DNA of 64,000 bases from JAZGGS01 sp963714405 (GTDB lineage Bacteria > Bacteroidota > Ignavibacteria > Ignavibacteriales > Ignavibacteriaceae): NCBI GenBank assembly GCA_963714405.1, contig CAVQOH010000002.1, positions 248,001 through 312,000 of the forward strand. Direction: 5' to 3'. Below the pieces are notes generated by a model. It did not search any database. It worked only from the letters and a program-made list of their open reading frames with translations, and had not been told where the DNA came from. Made by a program: the position numbers and the translations under genes. Positions 8,697 through 17,504 of this stretch are shown one piece after another (the first letter of the stretch is position 1; each line of letters starts with the position of its first letter).

Positions 8697-9965
8697 ATGA
8701 CATCTAGCTTTGGTTTCATTCCAATACATTCACAACTTGTGAAGAATGAGGAAACATTTAATAAAATTGCTGGAAGGTATATTAAGAGCTTTGAACAAAT
8801 TGGTGGAGAGCGTTGGACAAAAGAAGATTTGAAGAATCCGAAACCTTGTTTTTACCTAATGGTAACCGGTGGAACTGAGGAACTACTCTTAAAACTTCGC
8901 GATGAGCGAAATAAGCACATAGAAAATGAGCCCGTCATTTTATTAGCACTCCCTACACACAATTCCCTTCCCGCTTCTATGGAAGTACTTGCACGACTCC
9001 ATCAAGACAATAAGAGGGGTCGCATCATTTACTTAAATGGACCCAACGATAAGAGTGGGTTTAACCAGATTGAAAAAATACTGCGTGAGTTAGAAGTATG
9101 GCTTGCTCTTAAAAGGATTCGTATTGGTATGGTAGGGACTCCGTCTGATTGGCTTGTGGCCAGTAATCCTGATCTTACAATTCTGCAGGAAACGTGGGGA
9201 CCAAGGGTAGTGCCTATCTCGATGGAAGAGATCAGGGAGAATCTACAAGCAGTTAATCAGCAAAACATTAAAACCATTTGGGAATCTCTCGTCAAGGGTG
9301 CTGTGGAAGTGCGGGAACCCTCACACACTGACTTGGAAGAAAATATAAAAGTCTATTTTGCTCTGAAGCAGACAATTTTGCAACATAAGCTTGATGCAAT
9401 TACGGTTCGCTGTTTCGACCTGGTACTTGATCATAAAATTACCGGATGCTTTGCCTTATCACAGCTGACTGATGAAGGAATCATTGCGGGGTGCGAAGGT
9501 GACTTGGTCAGTACTATTGGTATGCTCTGGTCTCAAAAGCTACTCGGACAAATTCCCTGGATGGCAAATCCTGTTCAATTGAATGAGGATAGTAACACAT
9601 TATGGTTAGCTCATTGTACTGTGCCAAGAAGCATTGTTAAAGAATACACTTTACGTTCTCACTTCGAGTCTGGAATTGGAGTTGGAATTCAAGGTACAAT
9701 TTCTAATGGACCAGTTACATTGCTGCGGATTGGTGGAAAAAAAATGGATAAAACTTGGATAGCGGAAGGCAAAATTATACAGGCTGGCAAAGCAGAAGAC
9801 CTATGCCGCACCCAGGTTGAAGTTAAATTAACTTCTGGCACCATTAAAGAAATATTGCAAGCGCCGCTGGGGAACCACTTGGTACTTGTTAAGGGTCATC
9901 ACTACAAACAACTTGAAGATTGGTGGAAGACTATGATTGATAAGCAATATTCTATATTGGAATAA
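8697..9965 (+). CDS. L-fucose/L-arabinose isomerase-like protein
   Basis: A 422-residue cytoplasmic protein with the layout of the fucose/arabinose isomerase superfamily. N-terminal Rossmann-like parts include FYLMVTGGTEE and GMVGTPSDWL. The C-terminal half carries ALSQLTDEGIIAGCEGDL and LWLAHCTVP, where glutamate, aspartate and histidine would bind the catalytic metal. It is shorter than classical FucI (about 590 residues) and fits the group of short FucI-like proteins of uncertain substrate. AGGAAG precedes the ATG. It is isolated, flanked on both sides by copies of repeat D, so no pathway partner is visible. Ketose-aldose isomerisation is likely; the sugar is unknown. Confidence 0.65.
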   Translation: MTSSFGFIPIHSQLVKNEETFNKIAGRYIKSFEQIGGERWTKEDLKNPKPCFYLMVTGGTEELLLKLRDERNKHIENEPVILLALPTHNSLPASMEVLARLHQDNKRGRIIYLNGPNDKSGFNQIEKILRELEVWLALKRIRIGMVGTPSDWLVASNPDLTILQETWGPRVVPISMEEIRENLQAVNQQNIKTIWESLVKGAVEVREPSHTDLEENIKVYFALKQTILQHKLDAITVRCFDLVLDHKITGCFALSQLTDEGIIAGCEGDLVSTIGMLWSQKLLGQIPWMANPVQLNEDSNTLWLAHCTVPRSIVKEYTLRSHFESGIGVGIQGTISNGPVTLLRIGGKKMDKTWIAEGKIIQAGKAEDLCRTQVEVKLTSGTIKEILQAPLGNHLVLVKGHHYKQLEDWWKTMIDKQYSILE

Positions 9966-10028
9966 GTTAAAGGAGTTCAGTTCCCTTTTATTTTACTTCT
10001 GATTTATCAATCGGTAAAGTCTCAGCTC

Positions 10029-10064
10029 TTACATCACTCCAATCTTTATGCTTTGATTTTTGTT
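10029..10064 (+). repeat. Short intergenic repeat D, copy 2
   Basis: Nearly identical (one mismatch in 36) to 8458-8493. It sits immediately left of repeat B copy 2, suggesting the two belong to one larger decayed unit. Confidence 0.55.
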
Positions 10065-10079
10065 TAGCAAGCAGTTTTA

Positions 10080-10176
10080 AGAAAAAATACAAAAAAATTT
10101 TACAAACCCGATTTTCATATACAAGTGGGACTCCTGCCTAGTTTATGCGGAGTGATTTAAGCTTTTGGGAGGGGCT
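10080..10176 (+). repeat. Interspersed repeat B, copy 2
   Basis: Related to 5958-6050 over about 90 bp, with shared blocks AAAAAAATTTTACAAA, CGATTTT, GGACTCCT, GTTTATG, GTGATTT and TTTGGGAG. Confidence 0.5.
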
Positions 10177-10320
10177 AGATGATCTCTTTGACAGTGTCTT
10201 TTTTAAGATCGACTTTGGATTAGTTTCCCCTCATTAAACAATCTTTGCTAATGTAGAATAATTTTTCCAATTTTATTATTGAAGTAAGTTGTTAAAGATT
10301 TTTATATGCCTAATGAAAAT

Positions 10321-10430
10321 TAATGGTACCGAAGTGAAGCCCTACCTGCTAAATATTTTGTTTTTAAGCTGTAATAGAAGATTTTAAGATGTTGCAAACA
10401 GTCCCTGACTCTCAGCAACAATTATAAATT
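10321..10430 (+). repeat. Interspersed repeat A, copy 3 (partial)
   Basis: Aligns with the first half of copy 2: TAATGGTACC, CCTACCTG, AAGCT, and GCAAACAGTCCCTGACTCTC. The AAATGCGA/TCGCATTT hairpin half is missing, so the element is truncated. Confidence 0.6.
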
Positions 10431-11057
10431 AACAAGCTGTATAAATTTTTTTTAGAATAGTACCAATAAAATTTTGATGAAATCAATTGTAATTTGAACA
10501 TTAAATGAACTAAATTATAACTTTATCACAATTTATCATTTTAAGTTTAAAATTCTATTAATAACACAAATTGCTGGCTCACTTGAACTTACTCTTTTTG
10601 AATAAATGAACTTCATAATCTCGTTTACCTTAAGGATATCAAAAAGAAAATAAGGAGTTTGACATAGATCTGAGATTTGACAGGGGATCGGTTCTAGGTA
10701 CCCAGTTTTATGAGATTTAGTTTGAAATAATCCCGCTGCTTAATAAGATAGACAATGCTTTTCAGCGTGACTCGACAAGGAAAGTCTCACTTGTTTTTAA
10801 CTATATATAAGTCTATCTTCATTATGAGTAAGATCATTTGCTTTTCAGGGAAGATTAATAACTTTAGCTAATACATCTCCTCTTTTATCTAATTGTTTTT
10901 CACTCCAATGATGTGGGTACAATTTCCCAGATCAAATTTTAAGTTTACATGAAGAATTAATTCAATCAAGTATACCCAATTATGTTAAGGCTGGCAGGTT
11001 TAGAATACAATGATTAATAATTTTCTCTCTTTTTAACAATGAAAAAATCTTAGGAAA
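10431..11057. other. Intergenic stretch with no gene seen
   Basis: AT-rich and stop-rich in all frames, with no frame of convincing length and no tRNA-like fold. It presumably contains the promoter of the PAS-PP2C gene at 11058, but no clear promoter element or ribosome binding site stands out. Confidence 0.6.
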
Positions 11058-12734
11058 ATGAAAAGAACCATACAGACACCTGACCAAGAAAAGAAAATAG
11101 GATCAACTATCTTAAACAATCTTACAGAAGGAGTGGTTGATACCGATAAGGATATTAAATATCATCTTACTAACCAGGTTACCAAGAAGATAACCGGAGT
11201 TATCCCAAAAGATATTGACCCAACAGAGAAACAAGTCGTCGACGAACCTAAATTGACAAACATAGAGCTTACAAATGAAGAGCAATTAAATGCAATTTTC
11301 AAAGGCTTCCCAATTCCCTCTTACATTTGGCAATATGTCGCAGATGATTTTATTTTAATAGGTCATAATGATGCTGCAGAGGTTTTTACACAAGGGGTTA
11401 TAAAGAAATTTTTAGGCAAAAGATTTAGTAAGATGTATGAGAATTCACCATATAAACAAGAGATAGAAGCTGATCTTTTAAAATGTTTTGATGAAGAAAA
11501 GACCATTACAAAAGTAATGTCATACAAACTAAGTAGTTCGGATGATATAAAGGAACTGAAAGTTAGTTATTGTTATGTGTCACCTGATTTAATATTAGTA
11601 CATACGGAAGACATTAGTGAAAATAGAGTGGCCGAGGAGCATTTGAGGAAACTCTCAAACGCTGTTGAGCAGACTGCCGATAGTGTACTCATCACAAATT
11701 TGAAAGGTGTTATCGAGTACGTTAATCCTGCATTCGTAGAAACAACAGGTTATAGCCGAGATGAAGCTTTGGGTCAAACCCCTCGTATACTTAACTCTGG
11801 AAAGCACGATAAAATGTTCTATAAAAAATTGTGGGCAACTGTTTTGCGTGGAAAAACTTACAAGGGAACAATCATAAACAAAAAGAAGAATAACCAACTG
11901 TACTGGAGCCAGCAGACAATCACACCTATGAAAAACAATGTTGGGAAAATTACCAACTTTGTCTCTGTGCTTAAGGACATTACCAAACTAATGGAGCAGA
12001 AAGAACAAGAGATTCGGTTAAAAATTGCTAGTGAATTACAAGAAAGATTATATAAAACAAAAATTTCAGTACCCGGTTTTGATATTGCTGGAAAGACTTA
12101 TTCAGCTGTCGAGACTTGTGGTGACTATTTTGATTTTATTCAAATGAAAGATGGTTCAATCGGAATAGTTATCGGGGATGTGAGTGGACACGGTATTGGG
12201 GCTGCAATGATTATGGTACAGACTTTAGCTTCTTTGCGTGCAATTGCAAAATTTGAAACCGATCTAGGGGTAATTCTTACTTATCTTAATCAAGCGCTGG
12301 TAGATAATTTAGACGAAACACACTACGTAACACTAATTTTAGCAAAGCTCGATACTAAGAAGAATTTACTGCAATATGTAAGTGCTGGTCATATACCAGC
12401 TTATATACTGAAAAGTTCAGGTGAAAAAGATGAAATATTAGAGAGTACTGATATTCCTTTGGGTATAATAAAAGACTATACATATCATAAAAGTGATGCT
12501 ATTAAGCTTGATCCCGGAGATATATTGGCATTTATCACCGATGGAATAGTTGAGGCAAGGTTGCATAATGACGATGAGTTCGGAGATCATCGAACTCTTG
12601 ATGTTATAAAATCGTATCGCCAAGTTAGTGCTAAACAAATTATAGAAAAGATTTATTTAGCAACCCGATCCTTTGTGAAAAACCAAAAACAGGAAGATGA
12701 CATTACATCAATTATTTGTAAAGTCGATTTCTAG
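11058..12734 (+). CDS. PAS-domain PP2C-type (SpoIIE/RsbU) serine phosphatase
   Basis: A 558-residue cytoplasmic signalling protein. Residues 1-60 look like a degenerate PAS piece, 75-180 a second PAS-like region, and 190-315 a clear PAS domain (ITNLKGVIEYVNPAF, TGYSRDEALGQ). From about 330 comes a SpoIIE-type PP2C phosphatase with metal-binding aspartates in CGDYFDF, IGDVSGHG, ITDGIVEAR and QEDDITSI. Such enzymes dephosphorylate anti-sigma-factor antagonists in partner-switching pathways. No anti-sigma factor or antagonist gene lies beside it. The nearest related item is the RsbRD-N-like gene at the far right edge. A weak terminator-like hairpin lies at 12925. Confidence 0.85.
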   Translation: MKRTIQTPDQEKKIGSTILNNLTEGVVDTDKDIKYHLTNQVTKKITGVIPKDIDPTEKQVVDEPKLTNIELTNEEQLNAIFKGFPIPSYIWQYVADDFILIGHNDAAEVFTQGVIKKFLGKRFSKMYENSPYKQEIEADLLKCFDEEKTITKVMSYKLSSSDDIKELKVSYCYVSPDLILVHTEDISENRVAEEHLRKLSNAVEQTADSVLITNLKGVIEYVNPAFVETTGYSRDEALGQTPRILNSGKHDKMFYKKLWATVLRGKTYKGTIINKKKNNQLYWSQQTITPMKNNVGKITNFVSVLKDITKLMEQKEQEIRLKIASELQERLYKTKISVPGFDIAGKTYSAVETCGDYFDFIQMKDGSIGIVIGDVSGHGIGAAMIMVQTLASLRAIAKFETDLGVILTYLNQALVDNLDETHYVTLILAKLDTKKNLLQYVSAGHIPAYILKSSGEKDEILESTDIPLGIIKDYTYHKSDAIKLDPGDILAFITDGIVEARLHNDDEFGDHRTLDVIKSYRQVSAKQIIEKIYLATRSFVKNQKQEDDITSIICKVDF

Positions 12735-12924
12735 TTATCTGCAAATTATGGATGATGTCCTACCCGTGCTAAAACTCATGTTAACTAAACAATTCCCTGG
12801 GATACCAAAAAAAAGTCAAATTACACTTCAGCAAAGGCCCAAGAAGCAAAAAAAATAAGAATGCGGAGATGAGTCCACTTATGTGGTTGGAATTGTTTAA
12901 TGATATCTATTTATGCTGTAAGCT

Positions 12925-12952
12925 TATTGATGTATTCAATCAATACTCTTTT
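12925..12952 (+). terminator. Weak terminator-like hairpin
   Basis: Perfect 7-bp AT-rich arms, TATTGAT (12925-12931) and ATCAATA (12939-12945), followed by CTCTTTTTT. It is 190 bp after the phosphatase stop. The rest of the gap 12735-13196 shows no gene. Confidence 0.35.
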
Positions 12953-13196
12953 TTATACATAAAAAAAATCTAAGAATATTTAATAGCTTGAGAATTTTAC
13001 AATAATAAAATCTTTAAAAACTTGATTCTCTATAAAATATAAATGAAACTTATGATTGAGTTTGAAGTTGATCAGCGACATAGGTCTGGGCTGAGATATA
13101 GGACTTGCATTTTGATTATATGTTTAGTTTTTTGTTTTTCATATATTTTATAAATTAAAGAAGTATCTTATAAATATATTTTACTGCCTCTCGAAA

Positions 13197-13889
13197 ATGA
13201 AAAAAATTCGATTACTACTTATTGAAGATAATCGTCTTCTGCGTGAAGGCCTTACAGTAATGCTCAAAAAACAACAAGATATTAATGTTGTTGAAACTGT
13301 TGGAAATGGTGAGAATATTTTAGCCATTATGAAAAAATACAAACCCGAAGTGCTGCTTCTGGATCTGGGGCTAAGAAGCAGAAGCAGTTTAAATTTAGTG
13401 AAAATGGTTAAGAAGAATTTTCCTGCATCTAAAGTAATAATGATGGATCTCATCCCTGTGCAGGCTGATGTTTTTGAATTTGTACAGGCTGGGGTGTCAG
13501 GATTTATACTAAAAGATGCAACGGTCAGTGATTTCCTTAAGACTATCCGGTCTGTAGCAAAAGGTCTCCAGGTTTTACCTCCTAATTTAACAGGATCGCT
13601 TTTTTCCCAGATAGTTGAACACGCAATTAACGAATCAAATCCTTCAGCTATTATCGAATCTGTTCGGATGACAAAACGGGAGCGGCAGGTGATCGAATTA
13701 ATTTCAGAAGGTTATACAAATAAAGAGATCGCTCAAAATCTTCATCTCTCCACCTACACAGTAAAAAGTCATGTTCACAATATTCTTGAAAAGCTTGCAC
13801 TAAATACACGAGTTCAGATAGCAAAGTATGCACACGATTCAAGAAAAACGAAATCGGCATTTGATGACATTTCCTTACTCGATGATTAG
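13197..13889 (+). CDS. NarL/LuxR-family response regulator, atypical receiver
   Basis: A 230-residue two-domain regulator: receiver at 1-120 and LuxR-type helix-turn-helix at 160-220 (MTKRERQVIELISEGYTNKE, then HLSTYTVKSHVHNILEKL). The phospho-acceptor Asp in LLLDLGL, the acidic pair in IEDN and the lysine in FILKDA are present. The usual switch Ser/Thr is replaced by Asp in VIMMDLIP. The paralogue at 14407-15114 has the same change, so it is an inherited trait. No histidine kinase lies beside it. Signal and targets are unknown. The two paralogues flank a small secreted-protein gene. Confidence 0.85.
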   Translation: MKKIRLLLIEDNRLLREGLTVMLKKQQDINVVETVGNGENILAIMKKYKPEVLLLDLGLRSRSSLNLVKMVKKNFPASKVIMMDLIPVQADVFEFVQAGVSGFILKDATVSDFLKTIRSVAKGLQVLPPNLTGSLFSQIVEHAINESNPSAIIESVRMTKRERQVIELISEGYTNKEIAQNLHLSTYTVKSHVHNILEKLALNTRVQIAKYAHDSRKTKSAFDDISLLDD

Positions 13890-13993
13890 TTCTTCTCACC
13901 TATAAGAAGTAATTCCTTTTTCATCCCTTTGCCCTATTGATTTTATTCTGCAATTCATCGTATCCTTCGTTACACATTAAAAGGAAAAATCTA

Positions 13994-14347
13994 ATGAAAA
14001 ATTTAATCTTGTTTTTAGTACTATTTATTCCATTCTCATTATTTGCACAGGATAATGTCAGTACTGCAACTATGAATGATCAAACCGATGTATGGATGAG
14101 CAAAATCTCATCGGATTCGGAAATGCGCAGCAAAATGATGGATTTGATGATTGAGAAAACAAATGGCAACAAGGAAGAAATGATGAAACTGGTAAATCCA
14201 ATGCTAAGTAATGCAGAAATGAATAGAATGATATTTGCTACTAACACCGATAAAGCAGAAAATGAAAATATTTCTATTGAGCCGCGTGGAATTATGAACA
14301 GTAGTGGTAAGATAGGGAAAGTCTTAAACACTGAACCAAATATCTAA
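13994..14347 (+). CDS. Small secreted methionine-rich protein
   Basis: A 117-residue product from the ATG at 13994. An upstream TTG at 13937 would only add residues before a good signal peptide. AAGGAAAAA precedes the ATG. The signal peptide is NLILFLVLFIPFSLFAQ, cut before DNVS. The mature part is helical and Met/Asn-rich (MRSKMMDLMIEKTNGNKEEM, LSNAEMNRMIF). The pattern resembles short exported helical proteins common in this phylum; no catalytic motif is visible. It sits between two LuxR-type paralogues, so it may be one of their targets, but that is a guess from position. Confidence 0.6.
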   Translation: MKNLILFLVLFIPFSLFAQDNVSTATMNDQTDVWMSKISSDSEMRSKMMDLMIEKTNGNKEEMMKLVNPMLSNAEMNRMIFATNTDKAENENISIEPRGIMNSSGKIGKVLNTEPNI

Positions 14348-14406
14348 GAAATAAAAAAACTACATAGAAATCTTTCAAAGTAAACGTGTAGGAAAGATAA
14401 ATATTT

Positions 14407-15114
14407 ATGTCTGGTAAAAATGCAATGAAAAAAATAAGATTGTTACTTATTGAAGATAATCGTCTTCTTCGGGATGGAATTCTGTCTATTCTTAAACCTC
14501 ATAAGGATATCATAATAATAGCTGCATCAGGAAATGGTAAGAGCACCATCACTAAAATCAGGCAATTAAAACCTAATGTGATTCTTCTGGATCTGGGATT
14601 GCGGAGTCAAAACAGTTTACATGTAGTAGAAATTGTGAAGAAAGATTTTCCGGATGCAAAAATCATTGTTATGGATCTTGCACCTGTACAAGCCGACATA
14701 CTACAGTATGTAAAAGCAGGTGCAAATGGATTCATACTTAAAGATGCTTCACTTAATGATTTTCTAATTACTATTCGAACAGTAGCAGATGGATCAACTG
14801 TACTTCCGCCTCTGTTGGTTGATTCTCTTTTTTCCCAGATAGTAGACCATGCAGTCAGAGAGGGTAATTCTAAATTGAACGAAGCAGTTAAGATGACTAA
14901 ACGCGAACGTGAAGTTATAGAATTACTCAGTAATGGTCTGACTAACAAAGAGATAGCTCAGAAAATTCATGTGTCAACGTATACAGTAAAAAGTCATATC
15001 CATAATATTATGGAAAAACTTGCTTTGCACACACGCCTGGAAATTGCAAAATATTCTTATACAGGCGAGACACTAAAGACTATAGCTAAAAGTATTTCAA
15101 CAATAAATAATTAA
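14407..15114 (+). CDS. NarL/LuxR-family response regulator, atypical receiver (paralogue)
   Basis: A 235-residue paralogue of 13197-13889 with the same layout: receiver with IEDN, LLLDLGL and FILKDA, then LuxR-type helix-turn-helix (MTKREREVIELLSNGLTNKE, then HVSTYTVKSHIHNIMEKL). It has the same Thr-to-Asp replacement (VMDLAP) at the switch position. The start used has AGGAAAG upstream; an in-frame ATG six codons later (MKKIRLLL) matches the paralogue start and is equally possible. The tandem pair probably arose by duplication. Confidence 0.85.
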   Translation: MSGKNAMKKIRLLLIEDNRLLRDGILSILKPHKDIIIIAASGNGKSTITKIRQLKPNVILLDLGLRSQNSLHVVEIVKKDFPDAKIIVMDLAPVQADILQYVKAGANGFILKDASLNDFLITIRTVADGSTVLPPLLVDSLFSQIVDHAVREGNSKLNEAVKMTKREREVIELLSNGLTNKEIAQKIHVSTYTVKSHIHNIMEKLALHTRLEIAKYSYTGETLKTIAKSISTINN

Positions 15115-15159
15115 TTCATCAATAATAGCAGATTGTTACAATTATATTATGAAAAACAA

Positions 15160-15528
15160 ATGTTTTGTCGTTCTGGTGATCAAATGATCATTGACTGGTG
15201 CAAATGTATACTTCAATCAAGATGCCGATTAAATCTAATAAATTTAGATAATGAATATTTTGACAATTTAATTGGTGTCTATGTTATATGGAGTGGAAAT
15301 GATATAAGCAATATTATAAGTGTTGGTCAAGGAATTATCCGTGACAAGATAGTTGAAATGCGAATAGATAAAACAGTACGGGAATCCGGACCAGATTTAT
15401 TTGTAACCTGGGCAGAGGTACCTAATGTTTCTCTAGAAGGTGTTGAAGCTTTCTTGTGCAATGAATTAAACCCTAAAGTACAAAATACAATAAAAAGTAT
15501 TGAATTAATTAATGTTAACCTGCCGTAA
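15160..15528 (+). CDS. Small protein with GIY-YIG-like pattern
   Basis: About 122 residues from the ATG at 15160; a TTG at 15133 and an ATG at 15184 are alternatives. The centre reads GVYVIW, then ISVGQG after a short gap, and later VEAFLCNELNPK. This follows the GIY-YIG nuclease pattern (GxYxI, xVGqg, then Glu followed by an NPK-type end). The catalytic Arg and Glu cannot be placed with certainty. If real, it is a single-domain member that may bind or cut DNA. It follows the LuxR pair on the same strand. Family assignment is tentative. Confidence 0.4.
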   Translation: MFCRSGDQMIIDWCKCILQSRCRLNLINLDNEYFDNLIGVYVIWSGNDISNIISVGQGIIRDKIVEMRIDKTVRESGPDLFVTWAEVPNVSLEGVEAFLCNELNPKVQNTIKSIELINVNLP

Positions 15529-15791
15529 GCTCTGTTAAAGTTGTTGTAATTAATAGGATTGAACAATCCTTCCATCAGAACTATTTATACCATTTCTATC
15601 AACCAAAAGGATTAATCCCTTTTCCATCCATTAGATTCATTTTTATTCCAGATGCTTTTGGTAGCTTTTTGTAATGGTGAAAAAGGCCGAAGAGAGTCCC
15701 ATCCGCCATTAGCATTTTAGTTAAGTAGTAAAAGGAAACAAGTTGTTGAAATGAATAAGAAATCAGAAATCGAAATGATTGGCAAAAAGCA

Positions 15792-17433
15792 ATGATAAAG
15801 TTATTACAAAAAAGAACCAGGTGTCTTTTAATTCATCCAAAATTTTCACCTTACAGTTTTTGGAACTTTGTTGAAGTCAGTAAAATAGTTGGCGCAAAAT
15901 ATGTGGCAGCGCCGCTTGGTTTGATGACAGTTGCAGCATTGTTACCCCAGGAATGGGAAATAAAATTAATTGATACGAATGTTGAACCTCTATTGGATGA
16001 ACATTTTGATTGGGCAGATTTGGTTTTTACAGGTGGAATGCTGCCACAGCAAATTGGTATACTTGATATAATTACTTTATCTCACCAAAGAAATAAACCA
16101 GTTGTGGTTGGCGGTCCCGATCCTACTTCTCAGTCCCATTTATATCAGTCTGCTGATTATCTTGTTCTGGGAGAGGGTGAGGTTACAATTCCATTTTTTT
16201 TGAATGACCTGGCAAATGGCAGTAAGAGTGGCGAATACGTAACGGTCGAAATATGCTGATATGTCCAAAGCAGTTGTACCAAGATTTGATCTGATAAACT
16301 TTGATAATTACATACATCTGAATATTCAATTTACCCGCGGTTGTCCTTTTAATTGTGAATTTTGTGATATAATTGAATTGTACGGCAGAAAGCCGCGCTC
16401 AAAAACGTCCGAGCATATGGTAAAAGAAATTCAAGCTTTATACGATCTGAATTACAGAGGTCATATTGATATCGTTGATGATAATTTTATCGGGAACAAG
16501 AAGCAGGTTAAAGAAACCTTACGTGCAATAAAAGAATGGTCCGAAAAAAATAATTACCCTTTTTATTTCGGAACAGAAGCTTCAATTAATCTTGCAGATG
16601 ATGATGAACTACTGCATTTGATGAGAGATGTTGACTTTCGACTTGTATTTACCGGGCTTGAAACGCCCGAAGATGATGTGCTAGAAAGAGTAAATAAAAA
16701 AATAAATATGAACAGGTCAATTGTTGAAGCAACAAAGAAAATCAGTTCATATGGTATGGTTGTAAATGCAGGTTTCATTATAGGTTTTGACAATGAGAAT
16801 GGTCAAACAGCAAAAAGAATGAATGAGTTTATACAGGATACAGGAATATGCGTAGCAATGCTTGGACTGATGTATGCTTTACCCAACACAAAGTTAACCA
16901 AAAGACTGCAACTGGAGGGAAGATTATTTGAAGAGTTTTCGATTTTTACTGATAATAAAACTCAAATTGATCAGGCGTCAAGTGGTTTGAATTTTATAAC
17001 GTTGAGACCAAGGAAAGATATTCTAGGAGATTTTGTTGACGTTATAAGTTATATATACAAACCCGAACATTATTATGAACGGGTTACTACCACTTGTCTG
17101 AGTCTGAAAGTAACCAATAAGCACAAACATAATTTTAAAAAAACTTTTAAGAATTTAAGATCGTTTTCGAGAATCCTTAGACGGGTTGGTTTTAATAGGA
17201 CAACCGGGAAGTCATTTTGGAAAATGTTTTTTACAGTTCTTCTCAAAAATCCTAAAGCAATTGAGTGGGGTGTAAGTCTATCAGCAATGTTTATACACTT
17301 TTATAAGCACTCAAATTTTGTTATCGATCTTACAAACAAACAAATTGATGATATCGATGAGCATGGAGAAGATATTTATAATCAGAACAGAATGAATATG
17401 ACCGAACGGAAGATTGTAAACTATGCCGAGTGA
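15792..17433 (+). pseudogene. B12-binding radical SAM protein, DUF4070 type (frameshifted)
   Basis: Two adjacent frames, 15792-16259 and 16261-17433, together match the intact paralogue at 17505-18983. The first carries the cobalamin-binding-like N-terminal domain (PLGLMTVAALLP, VVGGPDPTSQ, YLVLGEGE). The second carries the radical SAM core with RGCPFNCEFCDI (CxxxCxxC binding the iron-sulfur cluster) and a DUF4070-like C-terminus. Removing one A near 16251 joins EYVTVE to YADMSKAVVPRFD and gives about 545 residues. Family members modify lipids or other small molecules through radical chemistry; the substrate here is unknown. It may be inactive, or the frameshift may be an error. Confidence 0.8.
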
Positions 17434-17504
17434 AAGTATTTGAAAACTACAACCTTAAATAATTATTAGTTAACGATAAATAATGTATTAAATCAAAAGA
17501 AAAA

